Shown: positions 27,149 through 36,559 of the stretch, in pieces
How positions within the stretch are numbered: the stretch's first letter is position 1
How the letters are laid out: each line of letters starts with the position of its first letter
Source of the DNA: Nesterenkonia sp. PF2B19
Lineage (GTDB): Bacteria > Actinomycetota > Actinomycetes > Actinomycetales > Micrococcaceae
Direction: 5' to 3'
Assembly (NCBI RefSeq): GCF_001758425.2
Contig: NZ_MDSS02000030.1
Location: 1-41,765, forward strand
Length of the DNA stretch: 41,765 nt
Notes under the pieces: model-generated
What the model saw: the letters and a program-made list of their open reading frames with translations, nothing else
Told to the model about the DNA's origin: nothing
Databases searched by the model: none
Position numbers and translations under genes: made by a program

Positions 27149-27538
27149 ATGTACACGCTGCACATCGACGACCTCAACGACACCGAGCGCGACATCCGCC
27201 ACGGCAACTGGCGTTCGCGCCGGATGGTCCTGGGCAAGGAGAAGGTCGGCTTCTCCTTCCACGAGACCACCATCTTCGCCGGCACCACCAGCGAGTTCTG
27301 GTACGCCAACCACGTGGAGGCCGTCTACTGCGTCGGCGGCAAGGGCACGCTGACGAACCTGGAGACCGGCGAGAAGCACGACATCACCGACGGCTTCCTG
27401 TACCTGCTCGACGGCCACGAGAAGCACCGCGTGGAGGTCGAGGAGGAGCTGCGCATGATCTGCGTGTTCAACCCGCCGGTGACCGGCAAGGAAGTCCACG
27501 ACGAGAACGGCGTGTACCCGCTGATCATCGAGGACTGA
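27149..27538 (+). CDS. ectC: Ectoine synthase
   Basis: Cyclises N-gamma-acetyl-diaminobutyrate to ectoine. Cupin of 129 residues. Landmarks are GNWRSRRMVLGKEKVGFSFH, TTSEFWYANHVEAVYCVGG with the metal-binding Glu, GKGTLTNLETGEKHDI and LYLLDGHEKHRVEVEEELRM with the C-terminal His. CAGGAGA precedes the ATG. It ends 42 nt before a terminator. No ectD hydroxylase follows, so hydroxyectoine is not encoded here. Confidence 0.97.
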   Translation: MYTLHIDDLNDTERDIRHGNWRSRRMVLGKEKVGFSFHETTIFAGTTSEFWYANHVEAVYCVGGKGTLTNLETGEKHDITDGFLYLLDGHEKHRVEVEEELRMICVFNPPVTGKEVHDENGVYPLIIED

Positions 27539-27580
27539 CCTCCTCCTTCAGCGCTCTGACCTCGCACGTCTGAGCACCAC

Positions 27581-27619
27581 GACGGCGCCCGTCCCGGCAC
27601 TTCCGGGGCGGGCGCCGTC
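27581..27619. terminator. Bidirectional terminator of ectABC and the ROK kinase gene
   Basis: Seventeen-bp stem with one G-U-type pair (arms 27581-27597 and 27603-27619) around CACTT, placed between two converging genes. It abuts the stop codon at 27621. Confidence 0.7.
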
Positions 27620-27620
27620 C

Positions 27621-28562
27621 TCAGTGGGGTCGCTGCCCTACCAGGGCGGCGCCGAACGCGGCGGCCAGCGAGCCGGCAGGCAGGGTCTCCACGCGGTCAG
27701 CGAGCCGCAGAGAGGCCAGGAAGTGCGAGGCCGTCGCCTCCTGCTCGAGGACCTCAGCAACTGGATCGAGAAGGCGGCCCCCCAAGGCGGCCACGCCTCC
27801 CCCCAGGACCACAGTGGAGACATCCAGGGACAGTGTGAGCACCCGCACCGCCGAAGCCACGGCCCAGGCGATCTCTCCACGCATGCGCTGCGCCCAGCGA
27901 TCGCCGGCCTCTGCCGCGTCAAAGACCTCATGCACGGCCCCTGCGCCAGGACGGCCCCACCGCCTCGCCACGGCTCCACCGCCGGCGTAGGCCTCGATGC
28001 AGCCCCGCTGGCCACAGGCACACAGAGGTCCCGTGGGGTCGATGGACAGGTGGCCGATCTCGCCCGCCACGCCGGCAGATCCACGCCACAGCTCACCGTT
28101 CAGCACAGCACCCGCGGCCACGCCGGTGCCCAGGTTCAGATACCCCAAGGCCTCATCCACGCCGCCCCGGAGGGCATACGCCCCCAGAGCCGCCGCCTTG
28201 ACGTCGTTCTCCACACTGACGGGCACCGCGGTCACCCGCTCAAGGAGCTCCCGGAGATCCAAGTCCTGCAGCCCCAGATTGACCGCGTGCCGTACGACTG
28301 ACCCTCCAGGATCGACCTGCCCGGGCATGCCGATACCGATCGACCGAACGTCGCCGGCCGTACACTGGTCCGTCAGTCCGCGAAGAGCTGTCCGGATCGT
28401 CTCCAGCACACCTGCGGCCCCGGGCTGAGTGGGCAGCCGGATACGCGCGACGAGGGAGTCGTGAGCATCGAGCGCGACGGCGTCAGTCTTCGTCCCGCCC
28501 ACATCGAGTCCGACTCGCACCGTGGAGGCTCGGTCAGTCTGCGGCACTGACAGGGGCGTCAT
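27621..28562 (-). CDS. ROK-family sugar kinase (probable N-acetylglucosamine or glucose kinase)
   Basis: 313-residue ATP-dependent hexose kinase. VGLDVGGTKTDAVALD is the phosphate-1 loop; PVSVENDVKAAALGAY carries the catalytic Asp; AGEIGHLSIDP is the substrate ExGH motif and CACGQRGCIEAYAGG the structural zinc motif; VLGGGVAALGGRLL is the adenosine motif. Its ATG overlaps the stop of the ROK repressor (ATGA). Because a GH20 hexosaminidase operon is divergent from this pair, N-acetylglucosamine is the likely substrate, but glucose kinases look very similar. Confidence 0.88.
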   Translation of the reverse strand: MTPLSVPQTDRASTVRVGLDVGGTKTDAVALDAHDSLVARIRLPTQPGAAGVLETIRTALRGLTDQCTAGDVRSIGIGMPGQVDPGGSVVRHAVNLGLQDLDLRELLERVTAVPVSVENDVKAAALGAYALRGGVDEALGYLNLGTGVAAGAVLNGELWRGSAGVAGEIGHLSIDPTGPLCACGQRGCIEAYAGGGAVARRWGRPGAGAVHEVFDAAEAGDRWAQRMRGEIAWAVASAVRVLTLSLDVSTVVLGGGVAALGGRLLDPVAEVLEQEATASHFLASLRLADRVETLPAGSLAAAFGAALVGQRPH

Positions 28563-29716
28563 GAGACGCCCAGCTCAGATTCCAGGACCATGACGAGCCC
28601 GCCCCGCAGAACGATGTCATCACTGTCGGCCGGCAGGCGCATCCTCACCTGCGTGTGGAATCGACCCAGGATCCGACTGCGCAGCGCCTCCTGCGCGGCG
28701 TCGAGGAACGTCCCCTCCAGGAGGCTCCGGGGGCCGGCGACGACCACATCGGAGAGGTTCAGCGCGCCGACGATGGGCGCCAGCAGGATCCCGAGCTTGG
28801 TTCCGGCGCCGCTGAGCACGTCCTCGATCGGACGGCCCGCTCGTTCCGCCTCCTGCACCAGCTCACCCAGCCGCGGCACCGAGATCCACGACTCCAAGCA
28901 TCCGCGCTTGCCGCACACGCATTCCGGACCGCCGCCCTCACCCACCGGCACATGGCCGATCTCACCGGCGGCGTTGTATCGACCGACCACGAGTTCGCCA
29001 CGGATCATGAGCGCCCCGCCGACACCGCGTCCCACACGGACGAGGAACATGTCAGGGTCACCGCCCCCGAGGGTCTGCTCCGCCAGCGCCGCGGCATTGG
29101 CATCATTGCGGACCACCACAGGCACGCTCAGCTCCCGGTGCAGCAGGTCCCTCAGCGGGACGCCGTCCCAGCCGATGTTGGGCGCCGTCAGCACCACGCC
29201 TTGGTCCGAGACGACTCCGGGTGTGCCGACACCGACGCCCAAGACTCGACGATCCGCCAGGGCCAGCAGGTTGCGCGCCAATGCGAGGACCGTCGCCTGC
29301 GCCTGGTCGCTGGTCTCCCGCCCCCGGCGGGGCTCTTCGAGGCGGGCGAGAATCGTGCCGGTCAGGTCCATCACCGCACCGCGGTAGGCCTCGGCGCCCG
29401 AGAGATCCAGCGAGATGACCTGCAGACCTTCCCGGTCCAGGTCCACCAGGACTCCCGGCTTCCCCGGTCCGGAACGCGCCCTGGGGCCCTGCTCCACGAC
29501 GACCTCTCGCGCGATCAGCTCGCCCACGAGTCCGGAGGCGGTCACGCGGGTCAGCCCTGTTGCTCGCGCAAGATCCGCACGGCTCATCGGCCCGGCGTGG
29601 AACAGCTCCCGCTGCACGAGGGCCAGGTTATGCACCCTCACGTGCTCCGGCAGAACGGGGCCTGCGGGTCGTGCGCTGCGGGACTGCGGCCCGGAAGGGC
29701 GTGCCAGAGAACTCAT
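28559..29716 (-). CDS. ROK-family transcriptional repressor of the GH20/ABC operon
   Basis: 385 residues, intact. The N-terminal helix-turn-helix region is SRADLARATGLTRVTASGLV; the C-terminal ROK domain has VGVGTPGVVSDQGVVLTAPN, VVVRNDANAAALAEQTLGGG, AAGEIGHVPVGEGGG and CVCGKRGCLESWIS. It lies upstream of the kinase gene and overlaps it by four bases. A perfect inverted repeat abuts the ATG, so it probably represses itself; a related half-site lies before the divergent transport operon. An amino sugar or its phosphate may be the inducer. Confidence 0.92.
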   Translation of the reverse strand: MSSLARPSGPQSRSARPAGPVLPEHVRVHNLALVQRELFHAGPMSRADLARATGLTRVTASGLVGELIAREVVVEQGPRARSGPGKPGVLVDLDREGLQVISLDLSGAEAYRGAVMDLTGTILARLEEPRRGRETSDQAQATVLALARNLLALADRRVLGVGVGTPGVVSDQGVVLTAPNIGWDGVPLRDLLHRELSVPVVVRNDANAAALAEQTLGGGDPDMFLVRVGRGVGGALMIRGELVVGRYNAAGEIGHVPVGEGGGPECVCGKRGCLESWISVPRLGELVQEAERAGRPIEDVLSGAGTKLGILLAPIVGALNLSDVVVAGPRSLLEGTFLDAAQEALRSRILGRFHTQVRMRLPADSDDIVLRGGLVMVLESELGVS

Positions 29717-29717
29717 G

Positions 29718-29738
29718 TTTGTAAGTATGACTTACAAA
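29718..29738. promoter_or_regulatory. ROK operator TTTGTAAGT-ATG-ACTTACAAA
   Basis: Perfect inverted repeat of two 9-bp arms around ATG, starting 2 nt upstream of the ROK start codon. On the minus strand it includes CATACT 7 nt before the ATG, so the operator covers the -10 box of a leaderless gene. Autorepression by direct occlusion is expected. Confidence 0.7.
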
Positions 29739-29849
29739 GCGGCGCGACCACCAGGGCAGGAGCCAACTCGATTCGAGCACTGTCCCCTGAATCAGAAGGG
29801 AGAGTGCCACGTGGCGGACTTCACATGACTTCGGTCCAGCCTCTTCCAT

Positions 29850-29861
29850 TTTGTTAGTAAA
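29850..29861 (+). promoter_or_regulatory. Candidate ROK half-site before the GH20/ABC operon
   Basis: TTTGTTAGT (29850-29858) differs from the operator arm TTTGTAAGT at one base and is followed by AAA. A CATACT -10-like box follows at 29867-29872, as in the repressor's own promoter. The second arm is poorly conserved. Confidence 0.4.
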
Positions 29862-29945
29862 GGCTCCATACTTTTTCCTACGACGGCCTGCACCCCTCGA
29901 CGAGGGGCGCAGCACCCGGCATCTCGCACCGTGAAAGGACCACTC

Positions 29946-31216
29946 ATGCGACGGCTCCCCCACCTGGCACTCGCCTCCACTCTGACGTTGACCCTGGCCG
30001 CCTGTGGCGCAGGCGGCGGGAACACCGGCGACGACGCCGAGTCCGCCGACCTCACCATCTGGTTCATGGAGGACTCTGTTCCCGAAACCGCCCAGGAGTG
30101 GCTCGTCGACGAGTTCGAGACGAGCTATGAAGGCTCCACACTGACCGTGCAGATGCAGCCGTGGGCAGGCGTCGTGGAGCTCCTGCAGACCTCGCTGCCT
30201 GACAGTTCGCAGACCCCGGACCTCGTCGAGATCGGCAACACCCAAGCCTCCACCTTCACCTCCGTCGGGGCCTTCTCCCCGGTCGACGACCTCCTCGAGG
30301 AGCTCGGTGGAGACTCGCTGATCGAGTCTGGCCTGGAAGCCGGCACCTGGGAAGGGACGACGTACGCCCCGCCGCTCTACGCAGGCTCGCGCATCATCTT
30401 CTACAGGCAGGACCTACTCGACGCCGCCGGAATCGACGTTCCGACCACGTTGGACGAGCTCAACGAAGCGGCGATCGAACTGAACGAGGCCAATCCGGAG
30501 GACACCGACGGATTCTCCGGAATCTACCTGGCCTCCTCCGACCCCAAGACGCTGGAGGGCTGGCTGTTCACCTACGGCGGCGACTATGCGACTCAGCACG
30601 ACGACGGCACCTGGGAAGGCACGCTCTCCTCCCCAGAGTCTCAGGAGGGCCTCCAGGCCGCGCAGGACCTCATGGAGCGCGGATCCGAGTATGTTTCGGA
30701 TCCGAATGAAGCCGTGCCGGTGGCCTACGAGCTGTTCAACTCCGGGAAGATCGGCTTCTACTCGGGCTCGCCCTGAAGGAGTACGACATCGACGAGGAGC
30801 TCTGGGAGAGCGGTGACGCCCAGGTGATGGCCCTGCCCGGCACCGACGCCGACACTCCCGGCACCACGTTCGCAGGAGGGTCCAATGTCGCCATCTCGGC
30901 CGCGTCGGCACACCAGGAGCTCTCCCGCGAGGTACTCAGGCTCATCTACTCCGATGACTTCCAGACGATGCTCGCCGCAGACGCGGGCTGGGTGCCCGGC
31001 AACCTGGACCACGCCTCTGCACTGGAGGGGCACAGCGCCGAGGCGTTCCAGGAGGCCGTGGCACATTCCCAGCTGACCCCCAACACACCGTCGTGGGGTG
31101 TGGCTGACAGCGCCCAGCTCCCCCTGGAGATCTGGACACGCATCGCAGACGGGGAGGACGTCGAGGACATCGCCGCCGACGTGGACGCTCAGCTCGAAGA
31201 GATCCTCAACGACTGA
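29946..31216 (+). CDS. ABC oligosaccharide-binding lipoprotein, one frameshift
   Basis: Extracellular solute-binding lipoprotein of about 424 residues. ATG at 29946 after GAAAGGA; signal peptide with lipobox LAAC and a Gly-rich linker. Body motifs are DLTIWFMEDSVPETAQEWL, YAPPLYAGSRIIFYRQDLLD and AGWVPGNLDHASALEG. The frame breaks at about 30770; inserting one G (TCGGCCCTG) gives FYSGSALKEYD and rejoins the halves. The stop overlaps the first permease start (TGATG). With a GH20 enzyme in the operon, GlcNAc-containing oligosaccharides are the likely ligand. Confidence 0.9.
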
Positions 31217-32199
31217 TGGCGACCCTGACCCCCACCACCTCTCCCCCCGGGACCGTCCCCCGGGACTCGTCCCCAGGGCGGGGTGACGTCTCCAGAAGAG
31301 CGCGCCGTCGGCAGGCCTTCCTCCCTTTCCTGCTGCTCGCGCTCCCCACAGGCCTGGTCATGCTGGCCCTCGGGTACCCCATGGCGCGGCAGCTGGTGAT
31401 GTCCTTCCAGGAGTTCGGCATCGCCCAACAGTTCGGGCAGCCTGCCGAATGGGTCGGGTTCGCCAACTATCAGGCGATTCTGACAGACACCTACTTCTGG
31501 GTCGTCACGGTGCGCACACTCGCGTTCACCGCCGTGGCCGCGGGGCTGACCATGGTGGTCGGCGTCGGCCTGGCCGTGCTGATGCAGCGCGTCGCCACCG
31601 GAGTGCGCGTGGCACTGCAGCTGGCGCTGCTCTTCGCCTGGGCCACGCCGGTGATCGCCGCCGTCGCCATCTGGAAGCTCATGGCAGATCACCGGCATGG
31701 TGTGGTGAATGCCGTGCTCTCCGGAGCCGGCCTGACCGGCTTCGACGGATTTCATTGGCTGCAGGCTGGAACGACGCCTTTCCTCATCGTCGCAGCGACG
31801 GTGGTCATCTGGGCGAGCACGCCGCTGGTCACACTGGCCACCTACGCCGCACTGAGTCAGGTGGACGAGTCCGCGGTGGAGGCCGCCCAGATCGACGGCG
31901 CGAGCACGCCACGGATCCTGTGGCACATCGTGCTGCCGATCATCCGCCCCGTGCTGATCCTGATGGCCATCCTCCAGGTGATCTGGGACCTGCGGGTGTT
32001 CGCACAGATCTACTCCCTGCAGCAGACGGCGGGGAACACCACGGACACCAACCTGCTGGGGACCTACATCTACCAGACAGGCATCGCCGGCGGCGACTAC
32101 GGCATGGCCTCCGCTCTGGCCATGGTGATGCTCCTGCTCCTGCTGGCGCTGACCTGGCGCTATGTGAGAATCCTCGGCCGACAAGGAGATCTCCGATGA
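31216..32199 (+). CDS. ABC sugar permease 1
   Basis: Membrane subunit of 327 residues with a proline-rich N-tail of about 35 residues and six membrane segments (first FLPFLLLALPTGLVMLALGY). The EAA loop is ESAVEAAQIDGASTPRILWH. It is coupled to the neighbours by TGATG at the start and ATGA at the end. Confidence 0.92.
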   Translation: MATLTPTTSPPGTVPRDSSPGRGDVSRRARRRQAFLPFLLLALPTGLVMLALGYPMARQLVMSFQEFGIAQQFGQPAEWVGFANYQAILTDTYFWVVTVRTLAFTAVAAGLTMVVGVGLAVLMQRVATGVRVALQLALLFAWATPVIAAVAIWKLMADHRHGVVNAVLSGAGLTGFDGFHWLQAGTTPFLIVAATVVIWASTPLVTLATYAALSQVDESAVEAAQIDGASTPRILWHIVLPIIRPVLILMAILQVIWDLRVFAQIYSLQQTAGNTTDTNLLGTYIYQTGIAGGDYGMASALAMVMLLLLLALTWRYVRILGRQGDLR

Positions 32200-33050
32200 C
32201 GTCGACCACACCGCTGCGTCCGCGCCGGACCGCGAGTCGGCAGGCACTGAACATCACAGCACTCGCCGTCGCCCTGCTCTGGATCTTCCCCATCTACTGG
32301 ATGGTGAACGTGTCCTTGCAGCCGAATGCGCAGATGCGTCTCGAAGGCCCCACCTGGGTGCCGCTCGACTTCACTCCGGACGCCTACCTGGGAGTCTTGT
32401 CCGACAGCTCCTTCTGGACGGCGATGCGGATGAGCATGCAGGTCAGCCTGCTCGCCGTGGCTGTCGCGCTGTTCTCCGCCACGTTGGCCGCGGTCGCGCT
32501 CAGCCGATTCCGGTTCCGGAGTCGCACCGCAATCATCATCACTGTGCTGGTCGTCCAGATGATTCCCGCCGAGGCCCTGTTCATCTCCCAGTTCCGCATG
32601 CTCTCCGGCTGGGGGCTGGTGAACACGACCCTTGGGCTCTCGCTGCTCTACGTCGGCACCGTGATGCCGTTCATCGTCTGGATGCTGAAGGGCTTCGTCG
32701 ACGGCGTCCCGGTGGACCTGGAGGAGGCTGCCATGATCGACGGCTGCACCAAGGTGGGGGCCTTCTTCCGCGTCACGTTTCCGCTCCTGGGCCCGGGCCT
32801 GGTGGCCACAGGAGTCTTCGGCTTCCTGGTCTCGTGGAATGAGTTCACACTGGCCCTCGTGATGCTCTCATCCGGCGGGAGGGTGACTCTGCCGGTCTGG
32901 CTGCAAGGGTTCCAGGAAGGGATGAGCGGCACGGACTGGGCCGGCATCATGGCCGGTTCAGCACTCATCGCGATCCCGGTGCTGATCCTGTTCAGCATCG
33001 TCCAACGACGCATGGCCTCCGGAATGGTCTCCGGTGCAGTCAAGGGCTGA
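32196..33050 (+). CDS. ABC sugar permease 2
   Basis: 284-residue MalG-type subunit with six membrane segments (first LNITALAVALLWIFPIYWMV). The EAA loop is DLEEAAMIDGCTKVGAFFRV, and SWNEFTLALVMLSS is the family signature. AAGGAGA precedes its ATG, which overlaps the previous stop. It forms the pore with permease 1. Confidence 0.92.
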   Translation: MTSTTPLRPRRTASRQALNITALAVALLWIFPIYWMVNVSLQPNAQMRLEGPTWVPLDFTPDAYLGVLSDSSFWTAMRMSMQVSLLAVAVALFSATLAAVALSRFRFRSRTAIIITVLVVQMIPAEALFISQFRMLSGWGLVNTTLGLSLLYVGTVMPFIVWMLKGFVDGVPVDLEEAAMIDGCTKVGAFFRVTFPLLGPGLVATGVFGFLVSWNEFTLALVMLSSGGRVTLPVWLQGFQEGMSGTDWAGIMAGSALIAIPVLILFSIVQRRMASGMVSGAVKG

Positions 33051-33137
33051 CACGGCCCCGCAGTGCTCCCCATCCCCCCACTCACCCGTCCTCACTCGAC
33101 ACCCGGCCCTCGCCACCTCAAGAACCCAGGAGCCCCC

Positions 33138-34996
33138 GTGACGCACACTTCAGTCTTCCCCCAGCCTCGCCAGCTCACTGAGCTCTCCGGTCCGGCCCCT
33201 GGCCCTCACGCGGAGGTCCTCGTCACCCGTGACGCCGACCTGCCGCCCCAGGGCTTCCGCCTGGAATACGCTGAGACGGTCCGCATCGCCTATTCCGACG
33301 CCGCCGGACTGCGCTATGCCCAACGGGCCCTCGACCAGCTGCGCGGCACCCCGGCGGAGCAGCAGCAGGCCGTGCTGATCGAGGACTGGCCCGACATCCG
33401 CCGCCGCGGATTCATGCTCGACGTCAGTCGGGACCGTGTCCCGGAACGCTCGACGCTGCTGCGCCTGATCCACATCCTCTCCCTGGCCCGGTACAACCAG
33501 CTGGAGCTCTACACCGAGCACAGCTTCACGTACTCGGGGCACGAGGAGGTCTGGCAGGACGCCTCACCGCTGACTCCTGAGGATCTCCGCTGGCTCGACG
33601 ACCTCTGCGCCGCACACGGCATCGAGCTGGTGCCCAACCAGAACACCTTCGGGCACTGGGAGCGTTGGCTGGCCCACGAGCGCTACCTCCCGCGGGCCGA
33701 GAACCAGGAACCCCAGGAGTTCGCCGGGCGCCTGCGCCCGCCGTCCACCCTGGCGCCCACAGAGGAGAACGCGGAGTTCGTCACCGAGCTGCTGGAGGAG
33801 CTGACGCCTCACTTCAGGTCGGATCGGCTCAACATCGGCGCTGACGAGACCTGGGAACTGGGCACCGGGGTCAGCCGCGAGCGGGTCTCACAGCAGGGGC
33901 TGGGCCAGGTCTTCCTGGACTACGTCGCCAGAGTCGCGGCCCCGTGGACCTCGCGGGGCCATCAGGTGGAGTTCTGGTCCGACATCCTGGGCAGCTACCC
34001 GGAGCTGATGGACCGGGTTCCGGAGGGCACCGTGCCTGTCGTCTGGCTCTATGACTCTCCGGATCACATCGCCACCGTGATCGACCACATGAGCGAGGCG
34101 GAGAGGGAGTTCAACGAGGCGCACGGCGTCGACACGGAGCAGCTGAGGAACTTCACCGCCCGCGCGCAGGCGCTCATCGACGCGGGCGTGCCGTTCTGGG
34201 TCGCGCCGGGCACGGGCAGCTGGCTGTCCTTCATCGGGCGCCTGGACAACGCGGTGGGCAACATCATCGACGCCGTCGAGACCGCAGGGCGGAACATGGC
34301 ACCCGGATTCCTCCTCACCAGCTGGGGAGACTGTGGACACTTCGATCCTCTGGTCGTGTCCTATGCGCCCATCCTGTTCGGCGGGGCGGCCAGCTGGCAT
34401 CTGGAGAGCAACCGCGAGACCTCTGAGCTCCTGGGAGACATTCTGGATCGGCACGTCTTCCAGGACCAGCAGGGCGTGCTGGGGCCGACCGTGGTCCGAC
34501 TGGGCCGGGTCGCCGGTGAGCTCGACGCCGCCGTCGCCAATTCCAGCCCCCTGTTCCGTGCGGTGCAGCAACCGGAGGCGCTGGAGGCGCACCAGGTGCC
34601 CTCCGTGGAGTGCCTGGATGCCGCGGCAGAGACGATCCACTCGGCGTTGGCCACCCTGGGCTCCTCACGTCCGGCGAGCTCGAAGGCCCCGTGGTCCTCG
34701 AGGAGATCGCCCAGGCAGCTCGTTGGGCGCAGTTCGGCGTCGACGTGCTGCGCAGTGATCTCTTCCGCGGCGGGGCACTCCAGGACTCGGAGGACACCTC
34801 TGCGACCGCTCGCGACGAAGCTCGCAGACTTCTGGATCGCCTGGAGAAGCTCCTCGCGGAGCAGCGCAGAGTCTGGATGCTGTCCTCCCGACCGGGCGGT
34901 CTGGACGACAGCATCGACCGGTTCTCTTCTCTGCGGCGCCGGCTCGTCCGTCTCGCTCAGCTGCCGCAGCCGGCCCGTCAGGCGCGGACACTGTGA
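33138..34996 (+). CDS. Cytoplasmic GH20 beta-N-acetylhexosaminidase, one frameshift
   Basis: Glycoside hydrolase family 20, about 619 residues, from GTG at 33138 with CCAGGAG upstream. An N-terminal GH20b domain (residues 1-85) precedes the barrel: RRRGFMLDVSRDRVPERSTL, LARYNQLELYTEHSFTYSGH, VPNQNTFGHWERWL, then LNIGADETWELGTG with the catalytic Asp-Glu pair that works with the substrate N-acetyl group. No signal peptide, so it would cleave imported oligosaccharides. The frame breaks near 34662; one C (GGC TCC CTC ACG) rejoins the C-terminal helical part. It is last in the transporter run, before msiK. Confidence 0.85.
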
Positions 34997-34997
34997 C

Positions 34998-35010
34998 TCA
35001 CGTAACGTGA
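34998..35010. promoter_or_regulatory. Palindrome TCACGT-A-ACGTGA upstream of msiK
   Basis: Perfect 6+1+6 palindrome directly after the GH20 stop, 107 nt before the msiK ATG, next to a -10-like TACGAT (35011-35016). It looks like a regulator site, and LacI- or ROK-type binding is possible. The regulator is unknown. Confidence 0.4.
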
Positions 35011-35116
35011 TACGATTCACAGCGGCGGGCTCCTCCTGGGAGTGGCCGGCCACTTCATAACACTTTTCACAACGGATCGTCGGGCACGTACCTGCCCGTG
35101 AAAGGGAAATATCACC

Positions 35117-36265
<1,149 letters not shown>

Positions 36266-36293
36266 GCCCAGGCCGCTCCTGACCTGAACCACC

Positions 36294-36334
36294 GCTGAGG
36301 GCGGGTCCCGGATGATCCGGGGCCCGCCCTCAGC
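36294..36334. terminator. Terminator hairpin after msiK
   Basis: Eighteen-bp stem with one G-U-type pair (arms 36294-36311 and 36317-36334, starting GCTGAGGGCGGG) and loop ATGAT, 28 nt after the stop. No U-tract. Confidence 0.7.
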
Positions 36335-36363
36335 GCAGCTCACGGCCTGGTGGCGTCATCCCC

Positions 36364-36369
36364 TAGGCT
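36364..36369 (+). promoter_or_regulatory. -10 box TAGGCT of the small membrane protein gene
   Basis: TAGGCT is followed by six bases and the ATG at 36376, giving the leaderless spacing. It is the same hexamer as the serS -10 box. Confidence 0.5.
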
Positions 36370-36375
36370 GAGGCC

Positions 36376-36546
36376 ATGAAACAGCTGCTCTCCGTGATCG
36401 TGACCATCATCCTGGTCATCGTCGCCATCCGTGTGGTCCTCTGGATCCTGGGTGCGGCGATGAGTCTGGCCGCCAACCTCATCTTCATCGCACTGATCGT
36501 CGCCGCCGTGATCTGGCTGATCCAAGCGGTGACATCCAAGCGCTGA
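36376..36546 (+). CDS. Small two-helix membrane protein, 56 aa
   Basis: Not recognised by name. Fifty-six residues from ATG 36376: a short MKQLL start, a membrane segment rich in Ile/Val (residues 6-25), a short AAMSLAA turn and a second segment (residues 35-51), ending with a basic AVTSKR tail. It is probably a helical hairpin in the inner membrane with both ends in the cytoplasm. The clean reading frame, the -10 box 6 nt before the start and the terminator just upstream support it as a real monocistronic gene. It converges with the mannitol dehydrogenase gene, 13 nt away. Confidence 0.75.
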   Translation: MKQLLSVIVTIILVIVAIRVVLWILGAAMSLAANLIFIALIVAAVIWLIQAVTSKR

Positions 36547-36559
36547 CAGACCCTGACCC

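Noticed and set aside
27539-27620. Expected ectD (ectoine hydroxylase) after ectC
   Set aside because: A terminator follows within 42 nt, and the next gene is a ROK kinase on the opposite strand.
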